Shown piece after piece: positions 1 to 8,372 of a DNA stretch of 38,148 bases; within the stretch, counting starts at the first letter, position 1; each line of letters begins with the position of its first letter. The notes beneath the pieces are model-generated. The model was not told the origin of the DNA, did no database searches, and saw nothing but the letters and a program-made list of their open reading frames with translations. The stretch is taken from NCBI GenBank assembly GCA_020426515.1, contig JAGQPW010000036.1, forward strand, positions 3,813 through 41,960. Reading direction: 5' to 3'. Source of the DNA: Planctomycetaceae bacterium. GTDB lineage: Bacteria; Planctomycetota; Planctomycetia; Planctomycetales; Planctomycetaceae. Position numbers and translations under genes: made by a program.

Positions 1-1
1 C

Positions 2-2707
2 GCCGAGCAGTTGAAGGCGTTGCGGGCCGAAGCTGGTCCCGCGTTGCTCAGGGCGTTTGCGGAACTGGTGGAGCCGACCGTCAACGATGCTGACAAGTAT
101 CTGTTGGCGGCCCAGTCCGTGCTGGAGGATGGGATCACTCTGAAGAAAACCGCCGCTGATCTGGTCTTTGCGGACTTTGAAACTGGCACATACGAAGACT
201 GGACCGCGACCGGCGATGCCTTTGGGGCCATCCCGCAGACTCAACAGACGATCGCCTCATATCAGGGGAATGTGAAGGCCCACGGCACGTACTTCGTCAA
301 TTCACACCAGAAGCGCGAGGGGGGGCGAGGTGATGATGCGGTTGGCACGCTGACCTCAACACCGTTCGTCATTGAGCATCCACACATCAACTTCCTTGTG
401 GGCGGGGGAGCCCATGCTGGTAAGACCTGCGTCAATCTGCTGGTCGAAGGCAAAGTGGTTCGCACGACGACGGGGCGCAACAGCAATGAGATGGTCTCCG
501 CCAGCTGGGATGTCAGCGACCTGCGAGGCCAGACTGCCCGCATTCAGCTCGTCGATGAGGAACGCGGAGGCTGGGGGAACATCGGCTTCGATCATGTGGT
601 CTTCAGTGATCGGGCACATGGAGCTGATCAACCGCGGCGTATCACCCCCGCTGATTTTGCTCCCAGGATGCAGCGTCAACTGGTGAATGCTGCCCAGGAA
701 TATGGAGTGCATGTCAGCACGCTCGGCCACTGGGTTGCTGCACTGGCTTCTGCTGGCGACAAGTCCGATTTCCTGTCGCAATTCAATCAGCCTTTACCTG
801 TCGCGGGGCAGAGTCCCGCAGTTATCCAGACAGTTTCGACGGATACCTCCGCCGAGAATTCGATTCAGCGTCAACTGGAAGAGTTACTCAGCCGCGATGA
901 TGTGCAGGTCATTGCCAATTATCACGCATCGCCTGAACTCCTCACCGATGGGCCCGTGTTTGCTACGGGCTATCGTCGAGGCGGCGAAGCGCTGCTGTCG
1001 CTCACTGGTCCAAAGCCGGTTGAGTCGATTGCAGACTTCGGGGCTGTTGAACGGGACCGCTTCTGGGACATGCTCAAGTTGGCTCCCGGCACGAACGGAG
1101 ACCCGGGGGGGACGGAGAATTGGCAACGGGCGGGCCGCCTGCTGCGAACGCCGACCTTTGAAATCACACAGCCCAAAGTGTTTGCCCTTGTGAGGGGGGG
1201 CGTGCATACCTATGCCTGTGTTGATTCACACATCACCATTCGTGGCCCGCTGCATGGCAGTCTGCTCCGGAACCATGCCAGCCGTGAAGACTGGCACTGG
1301 ATTGAGCACGATGTTCAGCGTTACGAGGGACACCGGGCTCATCTGGAGTTCGTGCCTCAAGGAGACGATGACTTTGCCGTGGCGGTCGTTGTGCAGGCGG
1401 CTTCCGGATTTCCGGCTCTGGAGCTTGGATACAGCGAGTTCGCCACCTCCGATCCGAGCCGTGCCCCCGCGCAGAAGTTGCGCATCCTGCTCGAAGCTGC
1501 CGTGCATCTGATGTACGGCGACCAGACGGTCTCGGCCGATGAGCCACATATTGTGCGGGCCGCCAACTGGCTGCTCAGTCATCCGGGACTCTCCGGACTG
1601 GATGAGTCCAATCTCAAACGCTGGCAGCAACTGGCCGAACCATATGCCCAGCGCTGGCGGACGCTGCAGTCACAGGTCAAAGCCACTTCCAGCACCGCTC
1701 CGGCATGGATGGACGGGACCCCAGAGGACGAATACGTCTTCATTCGTGGCAACTGGAAGAAGCGAGGCGAGGCGGCTCCCAGGCAGTTTCTGGAAGTCTT
1801 CCATGGCTCCGACAGCGAAACCGGTCGAGCCGCTAATCGGCTCGATCTGGCCCGGCAGGTTGTCGATCCCCAGCGCACGCCGATCACTGCACGAGTCATC
1901 GTCAATCGCATCTGGCTGCACTACTTTGGCCGCGGCATCGTGCCCACCCCTGATGACTTCGGCCATCTCGGACAGTCACCCTCGCACCCTGAGCTACTCG
2001 ACTGGCTGGCGGCCGAACTGATTGAACACGACTGGTCGCTCAAGCACGTCCATCGCCTGATCCTCAGTTCCACCGCATACCGAATGTCCTCACGCAGTGC
2101 AGACGATGCGCATGTCCTCGAAGTCGATCCCAACAATGTGCTGCTGCACCGCATGAACCTCAAGCGGCTGGAAGGGGAGATCATTCGGGATGCCATCCTG
2201 TCCCTCTCTGGTCGACTCGATCCGACGATGTATGGCCCCAGCATTCCGATTCATCTCACGCCGTTTCTCGAAGGCCGCGGCCGTCCGCAAAGCGGGCCTG
2301 TCGATGGGGCAGGGCGGAGGAGCATTTACCTGTCGGTCCGTCGCAACTTCCCGGAACCCTTCTTCCAAGCGTTCGACTTCCCCAATCCGCACACCACGAT
2401 TGGCCGCCGCAGCGTGTCGAACGTACCCAGCCAGGCACTGGCGTTAATGAACAACGAGCTGGTCATTGAGCAGGCCCGCAAATGGGCCGGCGAACTGCTC
2501 CGCAACGAACCCGATGACGAAGCCCGCCTCAACACCCTCTACCGATCCGCCCTGTGCCGCCTCCCCACGGCGGAAGAATCAGCCCGCGCCCAACAGTTCC
2601 TCACCGCTCAGGCCACTGAGTACCAAACCACCACCAACGACGAACGCATCTGGGCCGACCTGTGCCAGGTGATCTGGAACACGAAGGAATTTGTGTTCGT
2701 GCAGTAA
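2..2707 (+). CDS. DUF1553 (PSD1-type) protein, C-terminal 901 residues, 5' end outside window
   Basis: The frame is open from base 2, so this is the 3' part of a longer gene. Around fragment residues 54-200 there is a beta-sandwich-like module (VFADFETGTYEDW, FLVGGGAHAGKTCVNLLVEG, GGWGNIGFDHV) of the kind also found attached to levanases. The last ~280 residues carry the DUF1553 hallmark: TARVIVNRIWLHYFGRGIV, DFGHLGQSPSHPELLDWLA, LKHVHRLILSSTAYRMSS, and NVPSQALALMNN near the end. In planctomycetes such proteins usually start with a signal peptide, a cytochrome c-like heme domain and DUF1549, which would lie upstream of the window. Their biochemical role is not established; they are secreted and often encoded beside DUF1501 proteins. 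Family assignment is firm; substrate and function are unknown. Confidence 0.93.
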   Translation, partial: AEQLKALRAEAGPALLRAFAELVEPTVNDADKYLLAAQSVLEDGITLKKTAADLVFADFETGTYEDWTATGDAFGAIPQTQQTIASYQGNVKAHGTYFVNSHQKREGGRGDDAVGTLTSTPFVIEHPHINFLVGGGAHAGKTCVNLLVEGKVVRTTTGRNSNEMVSASWDVSDLRGQTARIQLVDEERGGWGNIGFDHVVFSDRAHGADQPRRITPADFAPRMQRQLVNAAQEYGVHVSTLGHWVAALASAGDKSDFLSQFNQPLPVAGQSPAVIQTVSTDTSAENSIQRQLEELLSRDDVQVIANYHASPELLTDGPVFATGYRRGGEALLSLTGPKPVESIADFGAVERDRFWDMLKLAPGTNGDPGGTENWQRAGRLLRTPTFEITQPKVFALVRGGVHTYACVDSHITIRGPLHGSLLRNHASREDWHWIEHDVQRYEGHRAHLEFVPQGDDDFAVAVVVQAASGFPALELGYSEFATSDPSRAPAQKLRILLEAAVHLMYGDQTVSADEPHIVRAANWLLSHPGLSGLDESNLKRWQQLAEPYAQRWRTLQSQVKATSSTAPAWMDGTPEDEYVFIRGNWKKRGEAAPRQFLEVFHGSDSETGRAANRLDLARQVVDPQRTPITARVIVNRIWLHYFGRGIVPTPDDFGHLGQSPSHPELLDWLAAELIEHDWSLKHVHRLILSSTAYRMSSRSADDAHVLEVDPNNVLLHRMNLKRLEGEIIRDAILSLSGRLDPTMYGPSIPIHLTPFLEGRGRPQSGPVDGAGRRSIYLSVRRNFPEPFFQAFDFPNPHTTIGRRSVSNVPSQALALMNNELVIEQARKWAGELLRNEPDDEARLNTLYRSALCRLPTAEESARAQQFLTAQATEYQTTTNDERIWADLCQVIWNTKEFVFVQ

Positions 2708-2761
2708 CTGGATCATGCGTTTTCCGATTTTGGTCGGTCAATTTGATTATTGAGGAACGTC

Positions 2762-3088
2762 ATGCCACGACGCCCTTTCATTGAACGCATACTTGATGCA
2801 GCAATTCGTGAAGGATTATTGGTGGTCGCAATCCAGGCCAACATTCCACCATGGATCATCTCCCACGGTCATTCAATTATGCTTGATGGGGAAGGGCGAT
2901 CGGCAAAAGAGATCAATGACATCTTCGAAAGCTTGTGCCCCGATTTTCAGCGCAGTTTCGCCGGAACACCAATGACGACGGCGCACCCCAAGTTCCCTGA
3001 ATACTCAATCACATACATGAGGCCGGAAGGATCAGATGAACCAACATTGCTCTGCGTGCGCGCAATTGAAATTCCCAGACCCGAGTAG
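2762..3088 (+). CDS. Small protein resembling a stand-alone PilT/GspE N-terminal domain
   Basis: This 108-residue product starts at the ATG preceded by TGAGGAA with a 6-base spacer; an upstream TTG in frame is less likely because it lies inside that ribosome binding site. No signal peptide or membrane segment is visible, so it is probably cytoplasmic. The order of features (FIERILDAAIREG, then IMLDGEGR, then INDIFESLCPDFQRSF, then YSITYMRPEG and LLCVRAIE) resembles the N-terminal PAS-like domain of PilT-type ATPases, where a helix leads to a 'xxDGxxR' strand, a helix with a pilus-retraction-type acidic/basic pattern, and a closing strand pair. The ATPase half (Walker A and B) is absent. The resemblance is read by eye and is an inference; hypothetical protein is the safe label. 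It follows the DUF1553 gene by 54 bases. Confidence 0.6.
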   Translation: MPRRPFIERILDAAIREGLLVVAIQANIPPWIISHGHSIMLDGEGRSAKEINDIFESLCPDFQRSFAGTPMTTAHPKFPEYSITYMRPEGSDEPTLLCVRAIEIPRPE

Positions 3089-3221
3089 AAACACGACAGT
3101 GTGGCTGGGGCGTGGTGGAGTTTCAGGGAATGATCGTGGAAGCCACGAAGAGTTCGCGTTCACTTGAGAGAGAACGTCGCGGCCCTAGCCTGTCCGGAGG
3201 GCACTGTGAGGCAGGGGCAAC

Positions 3222-3980
3222 TTACATCCCGTCCGGTTGCATTACCCAGGTCGGGTTGCCGTCGAACTCGAATTCGCCTTGATTGGGGTCGAAGCGGTCT
3301 CCCGGGCGGCTGAACTTCTGGATGATGACGCGGCGCCAGGCGGTCTGTTGACCATCGGTGCCCGGGCGGAGTTCGTAGCCGTTTGAAAAGCCTTTGGCGA
3401 TGACCTTGAAGAAGTCCGTCTCCGGGTCGATGCTGCGCCACATGGCCACACCGTAAATCCAGGGCTGCTGCTCCGCATCGGCGGCGACTGGAGCGGGGAC
3501 TTCCTGGTAGACTTCCACGGCGTTCAGCAGCTTCATCCGCTCCACCTTCAAGATGGCTGGCATCGCCTCGGGGACGACTTCGTCCAACCGAATTTCGACG
3601 GGGACTTCGGATTTGGGATTGTCGTACGTAATGAGCGTGAACTGTGGCGTAAACATCCGCGGGCCGGGCAGGGGATCCAGCTCGTTGACAGGAGCCACAT
3701 CGTCATCAGGCCGGCTGTTCAGGGGGCGGTTGATGCAGCGATACACGAGATACCAGACCTGCTCTTTTTGAACGGTTCCGGTCTTGGGATCGCGGACATC
3801 CACATACACCATGCGCATCGGCTTGAACTGGACTTCCATGATCCACAGATCAGGCTGCCGCACCAGTTCCTGGATTGTGCCGTAGGCCTCAACCGACTTC
3901 GCAAATCCCCGCTCCAGCTGTGCAACACAGGGGGAGGCAATGGACAGGAGTAGCAGGGCGGTAAACAAGGGACGCAGCAT
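3222..3980 (-). CDS. Secreted protein of unknown function
   Basis: The 252-residue product begins with a clear Sec signal peptide (MLRPLFTALLLLSIASPCVAQ, cleavage probably after CVA). The start is supported by GGAG about 7 bases upstream of the ATG. The mature part is rich in beta-type segments (LWIMEVQFKPMRMVYVDV, VWYLVYRCINRP, PQFTLITYDNP) with several Pro and acidic turns, and has no membrane helix or recognisable catalytic motif. It contains one repeated theme, a Val/Tyr-rich strand ending in a charged loop, but no true repeat. I do not recognise the family; proteins of this style are common in planctomycete exported proteomes. It is transcribed opposite to both neighbours, so it is probably monocistronic. 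Confidence 0.8.
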   Translation of the reverse strand: MLRPLFTALLLLSIASPCVAQLERGFAKSVEAYGTIQELVRQPDLWIMEVQFKPMRMVYVDVRDPKTGTVQKEQVWYLVYRCINRPLNSRPDDDVAPVNELDPLPGPRMFTPQFTLITYDNPKSEVPVEIRLDEVVPEAMPAILKVERMKLLNAVEVYQEVPAPVAADAEQQPWIYGVAMWRSIDPETDFFKVIAKGFSNGYELRPGTDGQQTAWRRVIIQKFSRPGDRFDPNQGEFEFDGNPTWVMQPDGM

Positions 3981-4543
3981 CAGTCTGCTCCGACGGGGCC
4001 AACAGAAGCCAGATATGGAAATACGGGTAAGCCACGCAAGAAATTCTGATTCAGAAATACCTGCGGAGGCTGGGAGAGGTCAAGCGGTCGTCCGGAAACA
4101 GGGCGCAAAACTTCAGTATCATTGTCGATCGGGCAGCGTAGCGATCTCAACCCAAACCCCCACCGTGACGGGATGTTGTGCAAGACCGCTGCCGATTCTA
4201 TCAGGGAACCTTATGCGGGAGGTTCGCCAAGGCCTGTTTGGAGTCGCGCAGGTGGCGTGTCCGTCCGAATCGGCAGAATCGATACGGACGTGCTGAACGA
4301 TTCGAGATGCGCAGCCCACACGATGATTGTGAACGCTCCATCGGCAGCCCGCTCGCTTTGCAGTTGGGGGGGGCTGTATTCCGAAACAACTGGCGGAGTG
4401 TCCGGCGTTTCACAGCGCTATTCGGATGGACTCCCTTCCCGGCGTTTTCGGGAAAGGGGGAAAGTCCCGTATTCCGTTCGGACACGTCCGGGATTAAGGC
4501 ATCTGCGGCCACGGACGCAGGATTTGCAGAGGGAGTGAACAAG
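3981..4543. other. Gene-free stretch between divergent genes
   Basis: This 563-base interval separates the minus-strand secreted protein from the plus-strand 63-residue membrane protein. Open frames in it are Arg/Ser/Cys-rich, lack ribosome binding sites and do not look like real proteins. It must hold both promoters. I see no repeat or strong hairpin in it. Confidence 0.5.
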
Positions 4544-4735
4544 ATGGACGTGCTGTTTCAACTGACGGATGACCAGATCGCTCTGCTGGGCTGCATGGGA
4601 GCGATTGCCGTCTCCATGCTGTTGATGTCGCTCAGCTACCACGCGAACCCTGCCAACAAGGCTGCAACTGAAGAGGAACGTCTGCAGTCGATTCCCCTGC
4701 GGACAAAACAAAACAGCGAACGCAAGGCTGCCTAG
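4544..4735 (+). CDS. Small single-helix membrane protein, 63 residues
   Basis: The ATG follows GAGGGAG by 8 bases, a strong ribosome binding site, which decides this start over a much longer upstream open frame whose translation looks non-coding. The N-terminal ten residues (MDVLFQLTDD) precede one hydrophobic segment at about residues 12-32 (ALLGCMGAIAVSMLLMSL), followed by a short hydrophilic, charged tail (ATEEERLQS, RTKQNSERKAA). The layout suggests a membrane anchor with a cytoplasmic basic tail. I recognise no family. The next gene lies about 320 bases downstream in the same direction, so co-transcription is possible but not shown. Confidence 0.65.
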   Translation: MDVLFQLTDDQIALLGCMGAIAVSMLLMSLSYHANPANKAATEEERLQSIPLRTKQNSERKAA

Positions 4736-5058
4736 CTCGGACTATTCAGCGTCTTTTCCCGGTCCGAAGCATAAGTGCAGGGACAGCAGGCGAATCAACC
4801 TCGCTTGCGCTTCGGGCAGGTACGAAGCACACTGTGCAGGCTGTTAGTGGCCTGAGCGGCTTTGGGATCGAGAGAGATTCACCAGTGGGCAGGGCGTTCG
4901 GGCCAACCGTTCAACAGGGGGGACCGGGGCGGCTCAATCTGGATTTTGGTCCACAAAGGGGATAACGTCGCTCTCAGAGCATCTTCAGCCACCTGCCTTC
5001 AGGCAGTTCTGCACTTCGCAGCGGGTGGCTTCGCAACGAACAGATTGAGGTTATCGCG
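4736..5058. other. Gene-free stretch of 323 bases
   Basis: No convincing coding frame is visible. A short hairpin (CTGCC, loop TTCA, GGCAG at 4993-5006) lies about 50 bases before the next start. It has no T-run and may be chance. Leader or promoter DNA for the following gene is the simplest reading. Confidence 0.4.
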
Positions 5059-5520
5059 ATGTCGAACTGGCGTTTCTGGGCGTTTGGACTGGCAATGTTG
5101 ACTCTCGGCTACCTGGCCGGCACTTCCGGCGTCAGCCGACCACTGGTCGCACAGGAAGCTGGCGGGGTGGGCGAAGAAACGGCGAACAAGATTCGCTCGG
5201 CCAGTCGAGCTCTCCGCGATGCCATGGAGGCACTGCAGAGCGAAGGACGCTACGAAAGCATTACACAAGGCCCCAACGCATTCCTGATTCTGGGTGGCGG
5301 CGGCAACGCCCGCGAAGATCTGGAGTCTGGTCGGGGTGTTGATCCGGAGACATTTGCCGGCTTGTACTCGAACCAGGCGATTCCGGAAATTGCCGATCAG
5401 CTGGACCGGGATGAGCAGGGCCGCGTCACCTTCAATGGAGAAGTGGTTCGCATGTACGCTCGGAGTCGATTGGAGCGTGTTTTTGCCGAACGGACCAAGA
5501 TCAACGACGTTGGGCAGTAG
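5059..5520 (+). CDS. Exported or membrane-anchored protein of unknown function, 153 residues
   Basis: The start is preceded by TTGAGG about 9 bases upstream. The N-terminus is a signal peptide or uncleaved anchor (WRFWAFGLAMLTLGYLAGT). The mature part has an Ala/Arg-rich helix (NKIRSASRALRDAMEALQSEGRYE split across ~residues 44-67), a Gly-rich turn (LILGGGGNARED), and a C-terminal segment with DRDEQGRVTFNGEVVRMY. The last block resembles calcium-loop-like acidic turns but is not a full EF-hand. No enzyme motif is seen and I do not recognise the family. The large VWA gene starts 192 bases downstream on the same strand. Confidence 0.75.
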   Translation: MSNWRFWAFGLAMLTLGYLAGTSGVSRPLVAQEAGGVGEETANKIRSASRALRDAMEALQSEGRYESITQGPNAFLILGGGGNAREDLESGRGVDPETFAGLYSNQAIPEIADQLDRDEQGRVTFNGEVVRMYARSRLERVFAERTKINDVGQ

Positions 5521-5712
5521 AGTATTGTTCGGGTCGTTCCGGCGATTCATGGAGTGCCTCTAAAAAACGGGGCAGAATGCCAAGTTTCGCAGGTTTTTGT
5601 TTTTCAGCGGCATCTACTCCCCGATAACATCGATGGAGTTGGATTGTGTGGATTGCGATGTTCAGCCAGTGTCTGGCATCTCAACACCCGTCAGCGGTGA
5701 GGTACATCGAGT

Positions 5713-8277
5713 ATGTTGAATCTGCGAAAACTGATCCGGGGATGTGCTCCTGCCGTGTGTGTGCTCGGCCTGTGGCAGGGTGCTCATGCGGGTGAAGGAA
5801 CTGTCGGATTGAGGACCTTCGAGTCGCCCGATGGGACGACTTACGGAGCGATTTCGATCCGTCCTGCCGCCGGGCGAGCGGTCACGGCTCCCATGAGCTA
5901 CGTCGTCCTGATGGATACGTCGGCTTCGCAGGTGGGCGAGCACCGCGAACAGGCCTTCCTGGTTCTTGAAGCCTTCCTGAAGGCTCTGCCCAAACAGGAT
6001 CGCGTGGCTGTGGTTGCAGTCGATGTTCAGACCGTGGCCATGACCAATGGTCTGCAGTCGCCTGAAGTGGCCCTGGAAGCCGCTCTGCCCGCACTGGATG
6101 CCCGCTTTCCGGCAGGTTCTTCAGATCTGCTGGCCGGAATCAAAGCTGCTCAGGCGTTGCTCGCCCAGCAGCAGCACGCAGGGATCGTCTACATCGGCGA
6201 CGGCATGAGCACCGCCAACCTGGTTCAGGTTGAGGAACTGCGAGCCGTGACGTCAGAACTGCGAGATGCGCAGATTGCTGTCCACAGCTTTGCCGTTGGT
6301 TCCAATACCGACTTGCAGTTGCTGGGCATTCTCGGCCAGGAAACAGGCGGGTTCGTGGTCCGCGACGAGGTTTCCGAACAGGCACTGACCGGCACGCAGG
6401 CTGGGCAGTTGCTGGGTCGTGCTGCCCATGAAGAAGTGCAGTACCCCTCGAGTGTTTCACTCGCCGATGCGGCCCTGCTTCCTAATCGTCCGCTCCCCAT
6501 GCGAGCCGACCGGGAAACGGTCTACCTGTTTCAGGGAGATGTCACTGACGGCGTTGCTCTCTCCGTGCAGGAGCGAGATGCCGTTCACAAATACACTGTC
6601 AACACGCCGACGCGAGGGCAGGGGAACACGTTCCTCCGTCAGTTGTATTTCAATGGACAGTCAACGGATGGGCTCGCACTGGGACTGGCTGGCGACTGGA
6701 TGGTCAATCTGGCTCACCAGACATTTGAAGACTACATCGCCGGTCTGGAATCGCAGGGGCAACAGGCTCTCGCCACTGGAAATGTTCAACTGGCCGAAAA
6801 GATTGGTTTCAATCTGCTGGAAATCGATCCGAACAACGCTCGCTCCCGTTCACTGATCAACGCGGCTGCCCAGGCCCAAATTCTGCAGGTTGCACAGGTC
6901 GAAAGCCCTGCCAGCGATGCGGCAGCGGCTGATCCGCTCGCGGAGCCCAAAGCGGCAGCGGCTGATCCACTGGCCGAACCGAAAGCAACAGCCGCCGATC
7001 CACTCGCTGAACGTGAAGCTCCGGTTGGGGCCAGTGAAATCGCCCGTTACGAGGCGGAACGTGCTGCCAAGGGGCAGCGCTTGCAGAGTGAGCTTGAACA
7101 ACACATTCTCCGCGCCCGCCAGAAGTTCCCGGTTTCTCCGGAAGGTGCCCTCGCCGAACTGGAACAGGCCCGCGGTCAGGTGAAATCTGCCACGGATATT
7201 GATCCTGAATTGCAGGCTAACCTGTTGCGGATGATCAATGGCGAAATCCAGAAGACTCAATCTGATAAGCGTCAGCAGGAATCGGTGATTCAGCAGCGTC
7301 AGCGTCGGATTGCTGAACGCGAAGCGACTCAGAAGCTGATCGACTTCCAGCTCGACCGTGATGCTCAACTCGAACAGATGGTCAATCGTATCCGCGCCCT
7401 GATGGAAGACGGCTACCACGGGAACCCGAACGCCTTCGAACAGGCCGAAGCCCGTGCCCGCGAAGTCATCAATGAGTACCCCCGTAGTGCGATTGGCACA
7501 TCGGAAGTGTTTGTTACCGAAGCGGCAGGGCAGTTGGACAAGGCGGATCGTCTGCGTCAGTTGCGATCAGACCGTTTCCTTGAAGTGCTGTATCAGGTGG
7601 AACTGTCACACGTTCCGTTCCCGGACGAACCACCCATTCGTTACCCCTCAGCCGAAGTCTGGCAGGCCCTTACGGAAATGCGGGCTCAGTGGAAGTCGGT
7701 CGACCTGCATCAGACCAACGAAAACGAACGTCGGATCTACGATGCTCTGAAGCAGACCACCTCGCTGGAATTCCCCGGCAACCCATTGCAGGATGTGATC
7801 GATTACATTGCCAGCCTGCACAACATTCCGATCCGCCTGGATGAAGCAGCCCTCTCTGCGGAAGGTGTTGCTCCCGATACCGAAGTGCGCATGGTGATTT
7901 CCGGGATCTCTCTGAAGAGTGCCCTCAAGCTGCTGCTGGAAGATGTGAACGGCGTTCCGTTGACATACGTGATCGAAGACGAAGTGATGAAGATCACGAC
8001 GCAGACGAAGGCCGATGAAGTGCTGCAGACTCGCGTCTATCCGGTGGCCGACCTTGTCATTCCGATTCAGCCTCTGGGCGGTGGCTTCGGCTCCGGCGGT
8101 GGACTCGGCGGTTTCGGCGGCGGTCAGCAGGGCGGCCAGGGTGGCTTCGGCGGACAGCAGGGCGGCGGCTTCGGCGGCCAGGGTGGCGGCGGCTTTGGTG
8201 GCCAAGGCGGCGGTGGTGGCTTCTTCAGCGTTCCCGCTGAGTCAGATGCCCAAAAAAAAACGACTCCACTCCGGTAA
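5713..8277 (+). CDS. Secreted VWA / STN-like protein, N-terminal part before the A9 frameshift
   Basis: This frame encodes 854 residues. It starts with a signal peptide (residues 1-27, ending GAHA). A von Willebrand A domain spans about residues 58-250: the metal-site motif DTSAS begins at residue 68, with later GSSDLLAGI and YIGDGMS. About residues 400-440 hold three tandem AADPLAEPKA-type units. A long Glu/Gln/Arg-rich coiled region follows (about 440-620). Residues ~680-770 resemble a secretin/STN-type short domain common in planctomycetes (NPLQDVIDYIASLHNIPIRL, SLKSALKLLLEDV, LTYVIEDEVMKITT). A Gly/Gln-rich stretch precedes the end. The stop at 8275 comes eight codons after a run of nine A, and the sense of the protein continues in the -1 frame (next entry), so this product may be a truncated form, a sequencing artefact or a slippage-controlled isoform. 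Confidence 0.88.
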   Translation: MLNLRKLIRGCAPAVCVLGLWQGAHAGEGTVGLRTFESPDGTTYGAISIRPAAGRAVTAPMSYVVLMDTSASQVGEHREQAFLVLEAFLKALPKQDRVAVVAVDVQTVAMTNGLQSPEVALEAALPALDARFPAGSSDLLAGIKAAQALLAQQQHAGIVYIGDGMSTANLVQVEELRAVTSELRDAQIAVHSFAVGSNTDLQLLGILGQETGGFVVRDEVSEQALTGTQAGQLLGRAAHEEVQYPSSVSLADAALLPNRPLPMRADRETVYLFQGDVTDGVALSVQERDAVHKYTVNTPTRGQGNTFLRQLYFNGQSTDGLALGLAGDWMVNLAHQTFEDYIAGLESQGQQALATGNVQLAEKIGFNLLEIDPNNARSRSLINAAAQAQILQVAQVESPASDAAAADPLAEPKAAAADPLAEPKATAADPLAEREAPVGASEIARYEAERAAKGQRLQSELEQHILRARQKFPVSPEGALAELEQARGQVKSATDIDPELQANLLRMINGEIQKTQSDKRQQESVIQQRQRRIAEREATQKLIDFQLDRDAQLEQMVNRIRALMEDGYHGNPNAFEQAEARAREVINEYPRSAIGTSEVFVTEAAGQLDKADRLRQLRSDRFLEVLYQVELSHVPFPDEPPIRYPSAEVWQALTEMRAQWKSVDLHQTNENERRIYDALKQTTSLEFPGNPLQDVIDYIASLHNIPIRLDEAALSAEGVAPDTEVRMVISGISLKSALKLLLEDVNGVPLTYVIEDEVMKITTQTKADEVLQTRVYPVADLVIPIQPLGGGFGSGGGLGGFGGGQQGGQGGFGGQQGGGFGGQGGGGFGGQGGGGGFFSVPAESDAQKKTTPLR
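6911..7020 (+). repeat. Tandem in-frame repeat (three units of ~13 codons)
   Basis: Within the VWA gene the protein motif ADPLAEPKA recurs three times in a row: AAAADPLAEPKA, AAAADPLAEPKA, TAADPLAERE. The DNA copies differ at several third positions (gatccgctcgcggagccc, gatccactggccgaaccg, gatccactcgctgaacgt), so the array is not a very recent expansion. It forms an Ala/Pro linker between the VWA part and the coiled region. Confidence 0.8.
8251..8261 (+). other. A9 homopolymer: candidate -1 frameshift or transcript slippage site
   Basis: Nine A occupy 8252-8260, read as CAA AAA AAA ACG in the upstream frame. A shift of -1 here gives QKKNDSTPVIGQPIAAEP and leads straight into the downstream open frame, with no stop until 9731. 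In the upstream frame a stop appears at 8275. The A AAA AAA heptamer fits a -1 slippery site, and runs of this length are known to allow RNA polymerase slippage. A single missing A in the assembly would give the same picture. Confidence 0.75.
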
Positions 8278-8372
8278 TTGGCCAGCCCATCGCGGCTGAA
8301 CCCGTCAGCGACAACAACACCCAGCGGACACCGGCCAGCAATGGCGGGGAGTCCGCTGGTGTCGTTTTTCAG

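Noticed and set aside
7648-8205. Minus-strand Ala-rich open frame opposite the Gly-rich stretch
   Set aside because: Antisense shadow of the Gly-rich codons of the VWA gene.
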